From G036327475 sp036327475 (GTDB lineage: Bacteria; Pseudomonadota; Gammaproteobacteria; Enterobacterales; Enterobacteriaceae), in the NCBI RefSeq assembly GCF_036327475.1, contig NZ_CP132913.1, forward strand, positions 1,116,001 to 1,180,000: 64,000 nucleotides of DNA, read 5' to 3'. Position 1 is the first letter of the stretch, and every line of letters starts with the position of its first letter. Below, one piece after another: positions 18,604 to 28,105 of this stretch. The position numbers and the translations under genes are program-made. The notes under the pieces were generated by a model. The model saw only the letters and a list, made by a program, of their open reading frames with translations. It was not told where the DNA came from and did not search any database.

Positions 18604-19344
18604 CTATAGGCGTCCGCTGATATGGTAACCTAAGTAACGCAGAAGTTTAAGCTGACGCTGCAGGCGCGACGGCTGGCTTAACAGACGGTAAAGCCACTCC
18701 AGCCCCAACCCCTGCCACGCCTTGGGCGCACGCCTGACGTGGCCGGTAAACACGTCATAAGTGCCCCCTACGCCCATATACATCGCCGCGGGATATACTC
18801 GCCGGCATGCCTGCATCAATTGCTCCTGGCGCGGCGAACCCATGGCAACGGTAACGATAGCGGCGCCGCTGATTCGGATGCGTTCTATCATCGCCGCTTG
18901 CGCGCCGGCGGTGAAATAGCCATCTTGCCGACCGACGATATTCACATTCCAGCGTGCGCGCAGCTGCGCTTCGGTTTGCATCAGCACCACCTGACGGCCA
19001 CCAAGCAAAAATACCGGCACGCCTTCCCTGCCGGCGCGCGACATGAGATCTTCCCATAAATCCGCGCCCGCGATACGGCTTACCTCGGCATGTCGATATT
19101 TTCGACGAATGGAGCGCACGATGCTGATTCCGTCGGCATACTTATATTCCGCTTCGTCAAGCAGCTGTTTCAGCGCTGCATCCTGCTCGGCGCGCAGAAT
19201 TTTTTCAGCGTTAATCGCCACCAGTGTGCCGGTTCTCAGCCGGCCGCCAGCAAACAAATAATCAACAAATTCCGCCCGGTCGCGAAACCCCCAGATGGCT
19301 AGGCCGCGAATTTGATAATGAGGAACCCCGTCGTTATTATGCAT
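18604..19344 (-). CDS. wecG: UDP-ManNAcA transferase WecG
   Basis: Second glycosyltransferase of enterobacterial common antigen (ECA). It adds N-acetyl-D-mannosaminuronate from UDP-ManNAcA to lipid I, giving lipid II, on the cytoplasmic face. WecB/TagA/CpsF (GT26) family: TLVAINAEKILRAEQD, EYKYADGISIVRSIRR, VSRIAGADLWE, AMGSPRQEQLMQACR and VGGTYDVFTGHVRRAPKAWQ. I start at 19344 (MHNNDGVPHYQIRG), which gives 246 residues, the E. coli length; a second ATG lies nine bases upstream. A further 40 codons are open upstream but lie inside the wzyE end. It is the last gene of the wec operon, 20 bases after wzyE. Confidence 0.94.
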   Translation of the reverse strand: MHNNDGVPHYQIRGLAIWGFRDRAEFVDYLFAGGRLRTGTLVAINAEKILRAEQDAALKQLLDEAEYKYADGISIVRSIRRKYRHAEVSRIAGADLWEDLMSRAGREGVPVFLLGGRQVVLMQTEAQLRARWNVNIVGRQDGYFTAGAQAAMIERIRISGAAIVTVAMGSPRQEQLMQACRRVYPAAMYMGVGGTYDVFTGHVRRAPKAWQGLGLEWLYRLLSQPSRLQRQLKLLRYLGYHISGRL

Positions 19345-19364
19345 TATTTTCATGGGGTAATCGG

Positions 19365-20714
19365 TTACGGCACGGCGCAGTGGTCGTTCAATCTGGCGTT
19401 GCACGGCCGTATCAGCCCCGCATGACGGAACAGCAAGAACAATAGTTTTGCCGTGATTAAACACACCCCGAACACCAGGCAGAAAAACACTACCCGTGAT
19501 ACAAACGCATCCAACCCTTCACGCGCCAGGACTATCATGTCGAATATCGCACCAAAACAAAAGGATTGCAAGAGCGCGGCACGGTAACGATCGCCCGCCG
19601 CCGTGCCACGCTCATAAAGCGTGTCGAACACCTTGCTGATAAGCCCGACCACGATAGCGCCCAGCGGGATGAACCCGACGCCGCCCATCACAATCAGCGA
19701 ACCGATAAGCGTGGGGGAAATTGACAGGCCTGAATGGTTGTTAAGCATTTCCCAGGTAAAATAATTCGCCGTATTCAGCACCAGCGAAGGCCGATCCGGA
19801 CACAGCCAGTCGGGAATGAAGACATAAAAATCACGAACGATAGGTGCTAGACCCTGAAAATCTATGTGCCCATAGTTTTGCAACAGCAGCGCCAGGTTTT
19901 CCCATGGCGAGAAGGTGTCGCGCGTTAGATAGAGAAAAGTATAGAACGCTTCATCGCCGCTGACATGCAGCCCGTAGCGTTTCAGTGCCAGCCAAAACAT
20001 GCCCGCAATCGCTGCTACGCCGGCGCCAGCCAGAATCCACAAGGTGATCCAGCCGCGCTGGATACCGATGCACAAAAACAGCGCGAAGGCAGTAATAATA
20101 TTGGCACGCGTGCCGCCCACCACGATATAAGTGAAAATACCGAAAGCAAGAGTAGCGATAAGAAAGATTATCCAGCTGCGCCGGGTAGGGTTTAGGAAAT
20201 AGATCAGCAGCATTGCGGGAATGAAGAAATAAAAGAAACGCTTTAACGCGACACCGGAAACATCGCTAGAAAAGATCTGGCTATAGGCATGCAATCGGAA
20301 CAGCAAAAAACCATTATAAATGAAAAACACCACCGCCGTTGCTACAGCGATGAGTACCAGCAGCAGCCACAGTAAATGGATCTCGGTACGGCTGATGCTG
20401 AACCAGAGCGGCCGCGTGCCGCGCGGGCGGGCGAGCAACCGGGTTCTGTAGCTGACATAGTAGATGCCATAGAAGGCGGTCGCCGCCAGCAGCGATTCCA
20501 GCAGGTTTTCCACCGGCACCACCTCGACGCCATAGCGGCACATCAGCAGGCAGGTAAGTGGAAAACCGAGATAAAACGTCATCAGGTATAACACCGAGAA
20601 GAAAACATTGAAATTAAACCTGACTCGCCGGAATTCCCGATAGGTTAGCGACAGAACCAGCGCCAACGACAGCAAATAGACCACCAGCAGGCCGCCGAAC
20701 TGCACCAGCGTCAT
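19365..20714 (-). CDS. wzyE: ECA polymerase WzyE
   Basis: Polytopic inner-membrane protein that polymerises the ECA trisaccharide repeat on the periplasmic side. 449 residues (E. coli 450), starting MTLVQFGGLLVVYLLSLALV, with about 11 hydrophobic segments and the family block REFRRVRFNFNVFFSVLYLM. An upstream in-frame ATG at 20750 would lie inside wecF and is not conserved, so I use 20714. The start overlaps the wecF stop by four bases. Intact. Confidence 0.93.
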   Translation of the reverse strand: MTLVQFGGLLVVYLLSLALVLSLTYREFRRVRFNFNVFFSVLYLMTFYLGFPLTCLLMCRYGVEVVPVENLLESLLAATAFYGIYYVSYRTRLLARPRGTRPLWFSISRTEIHLLWLLLVLIAVATAVVFFIYNGFLLFRLHAYSQIFSSDVSGVALKRFFYFFIPAMLLIYFLNPTRRSWIIFLIATLAFGIFTYIVVGGTRANIITAFALFLCIGIQRGWITLWILAGAGVAAIAGMFWLALKRYGLHVSGDEAFYTFLYLTRDTFSPWENLALLLQNYGHIDFQGLAPIVRDFYVFIPDWLCPDRPSLVLNTANYFTWEMLNNHSGLSISPTLIGSLIVMGGVGFIPLGAIVVGLISKVFDTLYERGTAAGDRYRAALLQSFCFGAIFDMIVLAREGLDAFVSRVVFFCLVFGVCLITAKLLFLLFRHAGLIRPCNARLNDHCAVP

Positions 20715-21796
20715 AGCGGTACCCCCGCGGCAATGGACAACGCCTGACACCAGCCATGCAGGATATTTGGGTAAAAAAAGGCGATACGCGCCGGATCTTG
20801 TGTCAGCATGCGCCGCTGTGTTTCGCGGATGATGGCGAGATCGAGCGCGTCATCCTCATACAGCACCGGCACCTGCTGCGCGATCAAATCCTGGCAGAAC
20901 GGATTGTGCCGACTAAGTACGAATGGTAAGCCCAACTGAATTAGCAGGCTCAGCGTTCCGATACCCTGCTGGCGCCGGAAGAGGAAATAGCCGGCGTCAC
21001 ATTCCTGCAACAGCGCGAGATAATCGTTAAAGGCCAGCGGTTCGGTGAGGATTCGCACCTGCTCCTCGTGGAAGCAGCGCTCGCTTTCCGCGCGCACCAT
21101 GGCAATGTAAGTATCGTTGCCAGCGGGATAGCCCATCGGCATGATGATCTTGACTGCGATGCCGAATTGATGATGAATGGCGCGCAGCGCCTGGCAATGG
21201 CGATTGGAGGGATCCCCGGAATTGCCCACCAGCAGCGTTAGCGGCCGGTTGCCTGCCTCCGCTGGCGCCACCCGCACGATATCCGCGGCCAGCCGGGTAG
21301 GAAAATAGAGCAGCGAAGCCGGCACCGATGGATACCGCTGGCGATAGCAGGCCAGATCGCCGCGAGTGGCGAAGACATGACCAACCTGCCCCTGGGCACG
21401 GCGGCGCAGCAAATAGAACAGCCGGTGGTGCAAGCGGCGCGATTCCTCATACAGATCCGCGCCCCATACGTGCCAGCTTATGCGCACAGGGTGGATTTTG
21501 CCCGTCAGCATCGCCAGCCAGAGCAAGGGATTGAATTGGCCATGTAGGAAATAACGTTCGTCCGGCGCCGCGTTGCCGCGGCGCACCAGCGCTTTTGTCA
21601 GTGCCCGCTTACTGTCAAAACACTCGATATCCACCTGACTGTAGCCGGAAAGTGGCGCGCCGTTCGGGGCGACCACCATGAATCGCCGAATCTGCGCCGG
21701 CGGGCAGATTGCCGCCAGGGTATCATTGAAGAAACGCAGCACCGTCAGGTTATGACGGGGGATATCGGATCCCAGCACATGTATTAAATTGCTCAT
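20711..21796 (-). CDS. wecF: TDP-Fuc4NAc:lipid II transferase WecF
   Basis: Third ECA glycosyltransferase; adds 4-acetamido-4,6-dideoxygalactose to lipid II, completing lipid III. 361 residues (E. coli 359), starting MSNLIHVLGSDIPRHN. Conserved blocks include FLHGQFNPLLWLAMLTGKIH, SWHVWGADLYE, VFATRGDL, LYFPTRL, LLVGNSGDPSNRH and FRRQQGIGTLSLLIQ. The open frame extends nine codons further upstream, but the alignment supports 21796. The start lies within the end of wzxE (47-base overlap). Confidence 0.93.
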   Translation of the reverse strand: MSNLIHVLGSDIPRHNLTVLRFFNDTLAAICPPAQIRRFMVVAPNGAPLSGYSQVDIECFDSKRALTKALVRRGNAAPDERYFLHGQFNPLLWLAMLTGKIHPVRISWHVWGADLYEESRRLHHRLFYLLRRRAQGQVGHVFATRGDLACYRQRYPSVPASLLYFPTRLAADIVRVAPAEAGNRPLTLLVGNSGDPSNRHCQALRAIHHQFGIAVKIIMPMGYPAGNDTYIAMVRAESERCFHEEQVRILTEPLAFNDYLALLQECDAGYFLFRRQQGIGTLSLLIQLGLPFVLSRHNPFCQDLIAQQVPVLYEDDALDLAIIRETQRRMLTQDPARIAFFYPNILHGWCQALSIAAGVPL

Positions 21797-23042
21797 TTTT
21801 CCTGAGATAAAGTAGAAATACACTGCTGCACAGCGCGAAATAAACGATATAGGTGGCCATATAGGCCTGGGCTGCGCCCAGCGCGCCGTGGCACGGAATA
21901 AGCCAATGGGAAAAGCCGATCAGCAGTACAAACTGGCTTATTTCAGCCAAAAGATAAACGCGAAGCGCGGCACGAGCCAGCACCAGGTAGCCAAAAACAT
22001 AGGCGCCCACCTTCAGGACATCCCCCACCAGTTGCCAGGCAAACAGCTCGCTCATGGCGCTGAATTCGGCGGAAAACAACAACCGGATCGCAACATCTCT
22101 CAACAGCCAAAGCGTCAGGCTGATTGTCGACACCGCCGGCAGCACAAAACGCAGCGCACGCGTAATTTCCCGTGCTACCGACCGCTTATCATTTAATCGC
22201 GACAGCGTGGGTAATAAATAAACGGTAAACGAGGTGGTGATAAACTGCAAATAGGCGTCCGAAATACTGCTGACGCCCTGCCAAATCCCAACCGCCGCCC
22301 AACCCTCCGTGCGGGCCAGCAGATTACGCATTATCACACATGCCGCCTGCAGGGTCATCGCGGTGATAAACGCCATGACGGTGAATTTGGCCAGCAGCGC
22401 TGCATAGCCGCCGTCCCAGGCGGGCAGCAAGAATGAGAGCGGCAGTTGGCGCCGGTAACACAACATGAACAGCACCGGCAACAGTGCCATCGCCGGCAAC
22501 AGTGCCAGCCCGGCCAGCGCGCCCACATAGCCGCCCAGCCGGTAGCAGACAAAAAAGGCAGCAACGCCAAGCAGGCTACCGACGCTGACGGCCAACGCAT
22601 TGCCGGCAACGTCTCGATACCCTTTTAAAATTGCCAGCCCCAGGTTGGCGCAGGCGATCCCCAGCTGGATAACCGCCAGCGCCACGACGGCATCCCGATA
22701 TTGCTCATGGCCGAACAGCGTGCGGCTGACCGGCTCTGCGGCAAAAATAAACATAGCCGCCAGTAGTAGCGAAGAAGCAAGGACCATCGCCGAGCCGGTG
22801 CCAAGCACCGCGCGCAGCCGATCCGGTTGATGCTGATGCTGCGCCACCAGTTTGGTCATTCCGTTGAAGATGCCGGCGCCGGACAGTGTACCCAGCACCG
22901 TGATCAATTGGCGAAAATTCCCCGCCTGTCCCACGCCGTCAGGACCGAACACCACCGCCAATACCTTCACCATCAGCAAACCGGCGCCGATTTTGATAAG
23001 TGTGGATAGTGCGGTCCAGATTGGCGCGCTCGCCAGCGACAT
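21750..23042 (-). CDS. wzxE: Lipid III flippase WzxE
   Basis: MOP-family flippase that moves undecaprenyl-linked ECA trisaccharide across the inner membrane. 430 residues with about 12 membrane segments; conserved stretches are TLIKIGAGLLMVKVLAVVFG, NFRQLITVLG, GIWQGVSSISDAYLQFIT, FAWQLVGDVLKVGAYVFGYL and HGALGAAQAYMATYIVYFAL. The start MSLASAPIWTALSTL at 23042 matches E. coli. The C-terminus runs about 14 residues past the usual end and overlaps wecF by 47 bases, probably from loss of the original stop. Intact otherwise. Confidence 0.93.
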   Translation of the reverse strand: MSLASAPIWTALSTLIKIGAGLLMVKVLAVVFGPDGVGQAGNFRQLITVLGTLSGAGIFNGMTKLVAQHQHQPDRLRAVLGTGSAMVLASSLLLAAMFIFAAEPVSRTLFGHEQYRDAVVALAVIQLGIACANLGLAILKGYRDVAGNALAVSVGSLLGVAAFFVCYRLGGYVGALAGLALLPAMALLPVLFMLCYRRQLPLSFLLPAWDGGYAALLAKFTVMAFITAMTLQAACVIMRNLLARTEGWAAVGIWQGVSSISDAYLQFITTSFTVYLLPTLSRLNDKRSVAREITRALRFVLPAVSTISLTLWLLRDVAIRLLFSAEFSAMSELFAWQLVGDVLKVGAYVFGYLVLARAALRVYLLAEISQFVLLIGFSHWLIPCHGALGAAQAYMATYIVYFALCSSVFLLYLRKNEQFNTCAGIRYPPS

Positions 23043-23043
23043 A

Positions 23044-24165
23044 TCAGTTGAAGTAGCCGTAGATCGCATCAATGACGCGTTGCTGATCGTCGTCGCTCAG
23101 ATTGTAAAACAGCGGCAATCGCACCAGGCGCTGACTTTCATGCTGAGTATGGCGATCACTGCCGTGGAACCGACCAAAGCGGCGCCCAGCCGGGCTATCG
23201 TGCAATGGAATGTAATGAAAGACGGACAAGATATCCGCCGCTTTCAGATGGCGGATGAAACCGTCGCGTTCGTCAATATCCCGCAACTTGACATAGAACA
23301 TGTGGGCATTGTGCAAACAAGTTGCCGGTACCGTCGGCAGCGTCAAACCGTCCAGCGGAGCCAGCGCAGACGCGTAACGATACCACAGTGCTAGGCGCCG
23401 TTGATTGATGATGTCCGCCGCTTCCAGTTGTGCCCATAGATAGGCGGCCTGAATATCAGCCATGAGATAGCTGGAACCAATATCGCGCCAGGTATACTTA
23501 TCCACCTGTCCACGGAAAAATTGACTGCGGTTAGTGCCCTTTTCGCGGACGATTTCCGCCCGCTCAACGAGGGCCGCATCATTGATGAGCGTCGCGCCGC
23601 CCTCACCGCCGGCGGTATAATTTTTGGTTTCGTGGAAACTAAAGCAGCCGATATGGCCAAGGGTGCCAAGGGCGTACCCTTTGTAGGTCGCCATGACTCC
23701 CTGCGCGGCGTCTTCCACTACCCACAAGCGGTGTCGTTCGGCGATCGCCATGATGGTATCCGTTTCACAGGCCACACCGGCATAATGAACCAGCACAATA
23801 GCGCGGGTTTTTGGTGTGATTGCCGCTTCTATCAGCGCCTCATCCATGTTCATCGTGTCCGGACGGATATCAACGAAGACAATCGTCGCGCCGCGCAGTA
23901 CAAAAGCGTTGGCGGTGGACACAAAGGTATAGCTCGGCATAATCACCTCATCGCCGGGGCGGATATACAACAGAATAGCCGCCATCTCCAACGAGGCGGT
24001 GCAGGAAGGCGTCAGCAACACTTTCGCGCTACCGAAACGCTGCTGGAGCCAGTGTTGACAGTGTTGGGCAAATCCGCCGTCGCCGCATAGCTTGCCGCTA
24101 CTCATCGCGGTCTGTATAAAGCCTAATTCGGTGCCGACCACCGGTGGCACGTTAAATGGAATCAT
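23044..24165 (-). CDS. wecE: dTDP-4-amino-4,6-dideoxygalactose transaminase WecE
   Basis: PLP enzyme making TDP-Fuc4N from TDP-4-keto-6-deoxyglucose for ECA. DegT family, 373 residues (E. coli 376), starting MIPFNVPPVVGTELGF. PLP-binding lysine in CFSFHETKNYTAGGEGGATL near residue 181; TPSCTASLEMAAIL binds the cofactor phosphate and VVEDAAQGV supplies the ring-stacking region. The frame extends ten codons upstream into wecD, but alignment favours 24165, which overlaps wecD by 14 bases. One base separates its end from wzxE. Confidence 0.94.
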   Translation of the reverse strand: MIPFNVPPVVGTELGFIQTAMSSGKLCGDGGFAQHCQHWLQQRFGSAKVLLTPSCTASLEMAAILLYIRPGDEVIMPSYTFVSTANAFVLRGATIVFVDIRPDTMNMDEALIEAAITPKTRAIVLVHYAGVACETDTIMAIAERHRLWVVEDAAQGVMATYKGYALGTLGHIGCFSFHETKNYTAGGEGGATLINDAALVERAEIVREKGTNRSQFFRGQVDKYTWRDIGSSYLMADIQAAYLWAQLEAADIINQRRLALWYRYASALAPLDGLTLPTVPATCLHNAHMFYVKLRDIDERDGFIRHLKAADILSVFHYIPLHDSPAGRRFGRFHGSDRHTQHESQRLVRLPLFYNLSDDDQQRVIDAIYGYFN

Positions 24166-24895
24166 GATGTCCTCGGTATAACCAATGCGCGGCATGCACT
24201 ACTCGCGCACCATTCGCCAAATAAAGCCGCAGCGCCGGCAGGTTGGCGGTTTGCGTCGCCACCCACAATTGTCGGAAGCCGCAGCTGCAGCACCAGCCCA
24301 GCGCCGCACGGCACAGCAATTTGCCCGTGCCGCGACCGCGGGCGGCGGGAGACACCGCCAACAGGCCGATACGCGCCACTTGCCTCCCGATATTCCTGAG
24401 CGTTACTAGTCCCGAAAGACCGTCAGGACCCTTCGCCACCAGGCAGAGGTGATCAAAGCTGCCCCGAACGGCGTTTGTCACCCACTGCGCGTAAAAGCGT
24501 TGGCGTTCTTCGTCGCTGAACCACGGCTCCCGAAAGCGGCTTTGCACCAATGTCTGTGCCGCCAGCGTGCGCAACTCGGGAATATCCGCCTCCCTCGCCA
24601 GCCGAATTTCCGCCGCAGGCAGCGCCGCAGCGCCCGCGCACGGCGCGCCACTGGCGCAGACCGGCAGGGTATAACAGCAGTCCATCTCGCCCTCCACCGG
24701 CCTGAAACCGATGGCGCTGAGCGCATCTATTTGTGTCATGGCCTGCGCCGCCACTTTCGCCTGCACCAGCGCAAATCCCGTCATCGCCGACGGGGTCAAA
24801 CGCGGCGCGGTATCCTCAAACACGACGCAGCCCAGGCGGCGGCCGAAAAACTCGCTCTCCCAGGCCAGGAGGTCAACACTGGCGCGGGCAGACAT
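24152..24895 (-). CDS. wecD: dTDP-fucosamine acetyltransferase WecD
   Basis: GNAT acetyltransferase that N-acetylates TDP-Fuc4N using acetyl-CoA. 247 residues (E. coli 224); the extra length is an Ala/Cys-rich insert near residues 78-95. Start MSARASVDLLAWESEFFGRR is conserved. The acetyl-CoA loop is VSPAARGRGTGKLLCRAAL, with SRFREPWFSDEERQRFYAQW before it and WVATQTANLPALRLYLANGA after. It overlaps the end of rffH by 23 bases. Intact. Confidence 0.9.
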   Translation of the reverse strand: MSARASVDLLAWESEFFGRRLGCVVFEDTAPRLTPSAMTGFALVQAKVAAQAMTQIDALSAIGFRPVEGEMDCCYTLPVCASGAPCAGAAALPAAEIRLAREADIPELRTLAAQTLVQSRFREPWFSDEERQRFYAQWVTNAVRGSFDHLCLVAKGPDGLSGLVTLRNIGRQVARIGLLAVSPAARGRGTGKLLCRAALGWCCSCGFRQLWVATQTANLPALRLYLANGARVVHAAHWLYRGHHDSI

Positions 24896-25754
24896 GGAGT
24901 AGATCCATCAGGTATTGGCCGTAGCCGGTTTTCTCTAGCGCCTGCGCCGCGCGCCGCGCGCCGTCATCATCGAGCCAGCCGTTGCGCCAACCGATTTCTT
25001 CCAGACAGGCGATTTTAAACCCCTGGCGCCTCTCAACCGTCTGCACAAAAGTACTGGCCTCTATCAGGCTGTCATGGGTGCCGGTATCTAGCCAGGCGAA
25101 ACCGCGCCCAAGCAGCTCGACCTGCAGCCCGCCTTGCTCCAGATACATCTGATTTATTGAGGTAATCTCAAGCTCTCCGCGTGCCGAAGGCGTAACCCGT
25201 CTCGCGAACTCCACCACCTGGCGATCATAAAAATAGAGACCGGTTACCGCCCAGTGGGAGTGGGGATTGGCCGGTTTTTCCTCCAGCGCGACGGCGCAGA
25301 AATCGTTATCGAACGCCACAACGCCGAATCGCTCGGGATCCATAACCTGATAGGCGAACAGCGTCGCTCCCTGCTCGCGCGCGGCCACCTGCTGCAATTT
25401 GGGGCTAAAACCCTGACCAAAATAGATATTGTCGCCAAGCACAAGGCAGCAGCGGTCGTCGCCAATAAAGCTTTCGCCAATCAGGAACGCCTGCGCTATC
25501 CCCTCTGGACTGGCCTGGGAGGCATAGTTCAGATGAATACCGAACGCCTCGCCCACGCCGAGAAGTCGCTTGAATAACGGCATTTCTTCCGGGGTTGTGA
25601 TAATCAGGATATCGCGAATCCCCGCCAGCATCAGCACCGACAGCGGATAATAGATCATCGGTTTGTCGTATACGGGCAACAGTTGTTTGGAAATCCCGCG
25701 GGTGATCGGATAGAGGCGGCTGCCGCTGCCGCCCGCTAGAACGATACCTTTCAT
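24873..25754 (-). CDS. rffH: Glucose-1-phosphate thymidylyltransferase RffH
   Basis: Makes dTDP-glucose from glucose-1-phosphate and dTTP, the first step toward TDP-Fuc4NAc. 293 residues, same as E. coli. Nucleotide-binding GGSGSRLYPITRGISKQLLP at the N-terminus, then YDKPMIYYPLSVLMLAGIRD, LVLGDNIYFGQG and GTHDSLIEAS. The RmlA-type paralogue of the O-antigen cluster is equally similar; the wec context decides the name. Starts 17 bases after rffG. Confidence 0.94.
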   Translation of the reverse strand: MKGIVLAGGSGSRLYPITRGISKQLLPVYDKPMIYYPLSVLMLAGIRDILIITTPEEMPLFKRLLGVGEAFGIHLNYASQASPEGIAQAFLIGESFIGDDRCCLVLGDNIYFGQGFSPKLQQVAAREQGATLFAYQVMDPERFGVVAFDNDFCAVALEEKPANPHSHWAVTGLYFYDRQVVEFARRVTPSARGELEITSINQMYLEQGGLQVELLGRGFAWLDTGTHDSLIEASTFVQTVERRQGFKIACLEEIGWRNGWLDDDGARRAAQALEKTGYGQYLMDLLHVCPRQC

Positions 25755-25771
25755 CTGTCCTCCTCGCCTTA

Positions 25772-26842
25772 TTAGCCCGGCCCGAGGCCGAGACGCTCGC
25801 CGCGATAGCTACCGTCCAGCACCCGCTGCCACCATTCATGATGGGTTAAATACCACTGCACGGTCTTGGCCAGCCCGCTATCGAAGGTTTCCTGCGGCCG
25901 CCAACCCAATTCGCGCGCAATTTTACCGGCGTCAATCGCATAACGCCTGTCGTGCCCCGGCCGGTCTTCCACCCGCGTGATGAGCTGCCTGAACGCGACG
26001 ACGCCGGGGGGGTGAGGTGCGCCGGCCTGCTCCAGCAGCCCGCACAGCGCTTCTACTACATCAATGTTGCGCTGCTCGTTATGGCCGCCGATGACATAAG
26101 TCTCGCCGGGGCGACCGCGGATCACCACCTGATAGAGGGCGCGAGCATGATCCTCCACATACAACCAGTCTCGGATCTGACCGCCGTCGCCGTACACCGG
26201 CAGCGGTTTACCCGCCAATGCGTTGATAATCATCAACGGAATCAGCTTTTCCGGGAAGTGATAGGGGCCATAATTATTGGAACAATTCGTCACTAGCACT
26301 GGCAGGCCGTAGGTGCGCATCCAGGCGCGCGCCAGGTGGTCGCTGGCAGCTTTCGATGCGGAGTAGGGACTACTGGGTACATAAGGCGAGCTTTCGTTAA
26401 ACCGGCTACCGTCATTTGGTAGGTCGCCGTACACTTCATCAGTGGAGACATGGTGAAAGCGAAAGGCGTCGCGCGCGGCCGTAGGCAAGGTCTGCCAATA
26501 TCCGCGGGCTGCTTCCAGCAGAATCGAGGTTCCGGTGATATTGGTATCGACAAACGCCGCCGGGCCGTCAATGGAGCGATCAACATGGCTCTCTGCCGCC
26601 AGATGCATGATGGCATCCGGCTGGAACTCCGCGAGCAATCGCACCATCGTCGGGCCGTCACTGATATCGGCGCGAGCAAAACGATAATAGGGATGGTCGG
26701 CGACAGGCGCAAGCGAGTCCAGATTGCTGGCATAGGTCAGTTTATCTACCACTAACACCCGATCTGTAGTGTCGCTGAGAATATAGCGTACTAGCGCCGA
26801 GCCGATAAACCCAGCACCACCGGTAATTAGTAGGCGTTTCAT
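25772..26842 (-). CDS. rffG: dTDP-glucose 4,6-dehydratase RffG
   Basis: Converts dTDP-glucose to dTDP-4-keto-6-deoxyglucose with bound NAD. 356 residues (E. coli 355). Rossmann loop ITGGAGFIGSALVRYI; catalytic region HVSTDEVYGDL; active-site Tyr/Lys in SPYSASKAASDHLARAW; and NNYGPYHFPEKLIPLMI. The start overlaps the wecC stop by four bases. Intact. Confidence 0.95.
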   Translation of the reverse strand: MKRLLITGGAGFIGSALVRYILSDTTDRVLVVDKLTYASNLDSLAPVADHPYYRFARADISDGPTMVRLLAEFQPDAIMHLAAESHVDRSIDGPAAFVDTNITGTSILLEAARGYWQTLPTAARDAFRFHHVSTDEVYGDLPNDGSRFNESSPYVPSSPYSASKAASDHLARAWMRTYGLPVLVTNCSNNYGPYHFPEKLIPLMIINALAGKPLPVYGDGGQIRDWLYVEDHARALYQVVIRGRPGETYVIGGHNEQRNIDVVEALCGLLEQAGAPHPPGVVAFRQLITRVEDRPGHDRRYAIDAGKIARELGWRPQETFDSGLAKTVQWYLTHHEWWQRVLDGSYRGERLGLGPG

Positions 26843-28101
26843 CGCCAGACTCCGCGCGTATCCACCACCCAGCGCTGGCGGATAGCGGTAGGCGCGATGG
26901 CGCGGAATTGGCGATGATCCACCAGCATAACCAGAACATCGGCCGTTTCCAGCGCCTGGTCTCTGTCCACCAGGGTGGCCAATCCGTCCAACGAGGCCGG
27001 CAGCGCATCGACATTCGGCTCCACCGCCAACGTCTGGCCGCGATGCCAGCGGGCGATGAGCTCGGTCACATGCAGCGCTGGGCTTTCACGCATGTCGTCG
27101 ATATCCGGTTTAAACGCCAGCCCGAAGCAAGCGATGGTCACATCGCTACTGCCACGACCGCTGTCGTTAAGGCAGTCCGCCACCGCCGTCTTCACTTTTT
27201 CCACCACCCAATCTGGTTTGTCGTCATTCACCTGGCGCGCGGTGCGAATAAGTCGTGCCTGCTCTGGATTCTGGGCCACGATAAACCACGGATCCACCGC
27301 GACGCAATGACCGCCGACGCCCGGTCCCGGCTGCAAAATATTGACCCGTGGATGGCGATTTGCCAGCGTTATCAGCTCCCAGATGTTGATTTGCTGTTCC
27401 GCGCAGATGATAGACAGCTCATTGGCAAAGGCGATGTTCATATCGCGGAAGCTATTCTCAGTCAGCTTACACATTTCGGCGGTGCGGGCATTGGTCACCA
27501 CGCACTCTCCTTCCAGAAAAATGCGATACAACTTGGCGGCGCGCGCCGAGCAGCGCGGCGTCATGCCGCCGATCACCCGATCATTTTTAATCAGCTCCAT
27601 CATAGTCTTGCCTGGTAGAACCCGCTCCGGGCAATAGGCGATATTGATATCCGCCTCCTCTTCAGCCTGCTGTGGGAAGGTTAGATCGGGGCGCGCGGCC
27701 GCCAGCCAGCCGGTCATCTGTTCAGTTGTTCCCACCGGCGACGTGGACTCAAGGATTACCAGACATCCCGGTTCCAAAACCGGCGCCAGCGATAACGCCG
27801 CCGTCTTGACATAGCTCAGATCCGGTTCATGGTTATCCTGAAAGGGTGTCGGTACGGCGATAAGGAACGCGTCCGCCGGCTGCGGCTGGCTCACCGCCCG
27901 CAGCAGACCCTGGCGCACAGCATCTGTCACAACTCGGTCCAAATCCGGTTCAATGATGTGTGTTGCGCCGTGGTTAATAGTGTCTACCGCATGCTGATTT
28001 GTGTCTACGCCTATCACCAGTTTTCGGCGCGAGGCAAACGTCGCGGCGGTGGGTAGACCGATATACCCCAATCCAATAACGGAAATTATATCAAAATTCA
28101 T
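26839..28101 (-). CDS. wecC: UDP-N-acetyl-D-mannosamine dehydrogenase WecC
   Basis: NAD-dependent four-electron oxidation of UDP-ManNAc to UDP-ManNAcA. 420 residues, as in E. coli. N-terminal NAD loop SVIGLGYIGLPTAA; glutamate region PVGTTEQM; substrate helix KLTENSFRDMNIAFANEL; catalytic cysteine in GPGVGGHCVAVDPWF near residue 267; C-terminal LAFKPDIDDMRESPA. Four bases separate it from wecB. Intact. Confidence 0.95.
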   Translation of the reverse strand: MNFDIISVIGLGYIGLPTAATFASRRKLVIGVDTNQHAVDTINHGATHIIEPDLDRVVTDAVRQGLLRAVSQPQPADAFLIAVPTPFQDNHEPDLSYVKTAALSLAPVLEPGCLVILESTSPVGTTEQMTGWLAAARPDLTFPQQAEEEADINIAYCPERVLPGKTMMELIKNDRVIGGMTPRCSARAAKLYRIFLEGECVVTNARTAEMCKLTENSFRDMNIAFANELSIICAEQQINIWELITLANRHPRVNILQPGPGVGGHCVAVDPWFIVAQNPEQARLIRTARQVNDDKPDWVVEKVKTAVADCLNDSGRGSSDVTIACFGLAFKPDIDDMRESPALHVTELIARWHRGQTLAVEPNVDALPASLDGLATLVDRDQALETADVLVMLVDHRQFRAIAPTAIRQRWVVDTRGVWR

Positions 28102-28105
28102 GGAT

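Noticed and set aside
26908..27618. 236-codon plus-strand ORF
   Set aside because: Antisense to wecC, which is a clear dehydrogenase.
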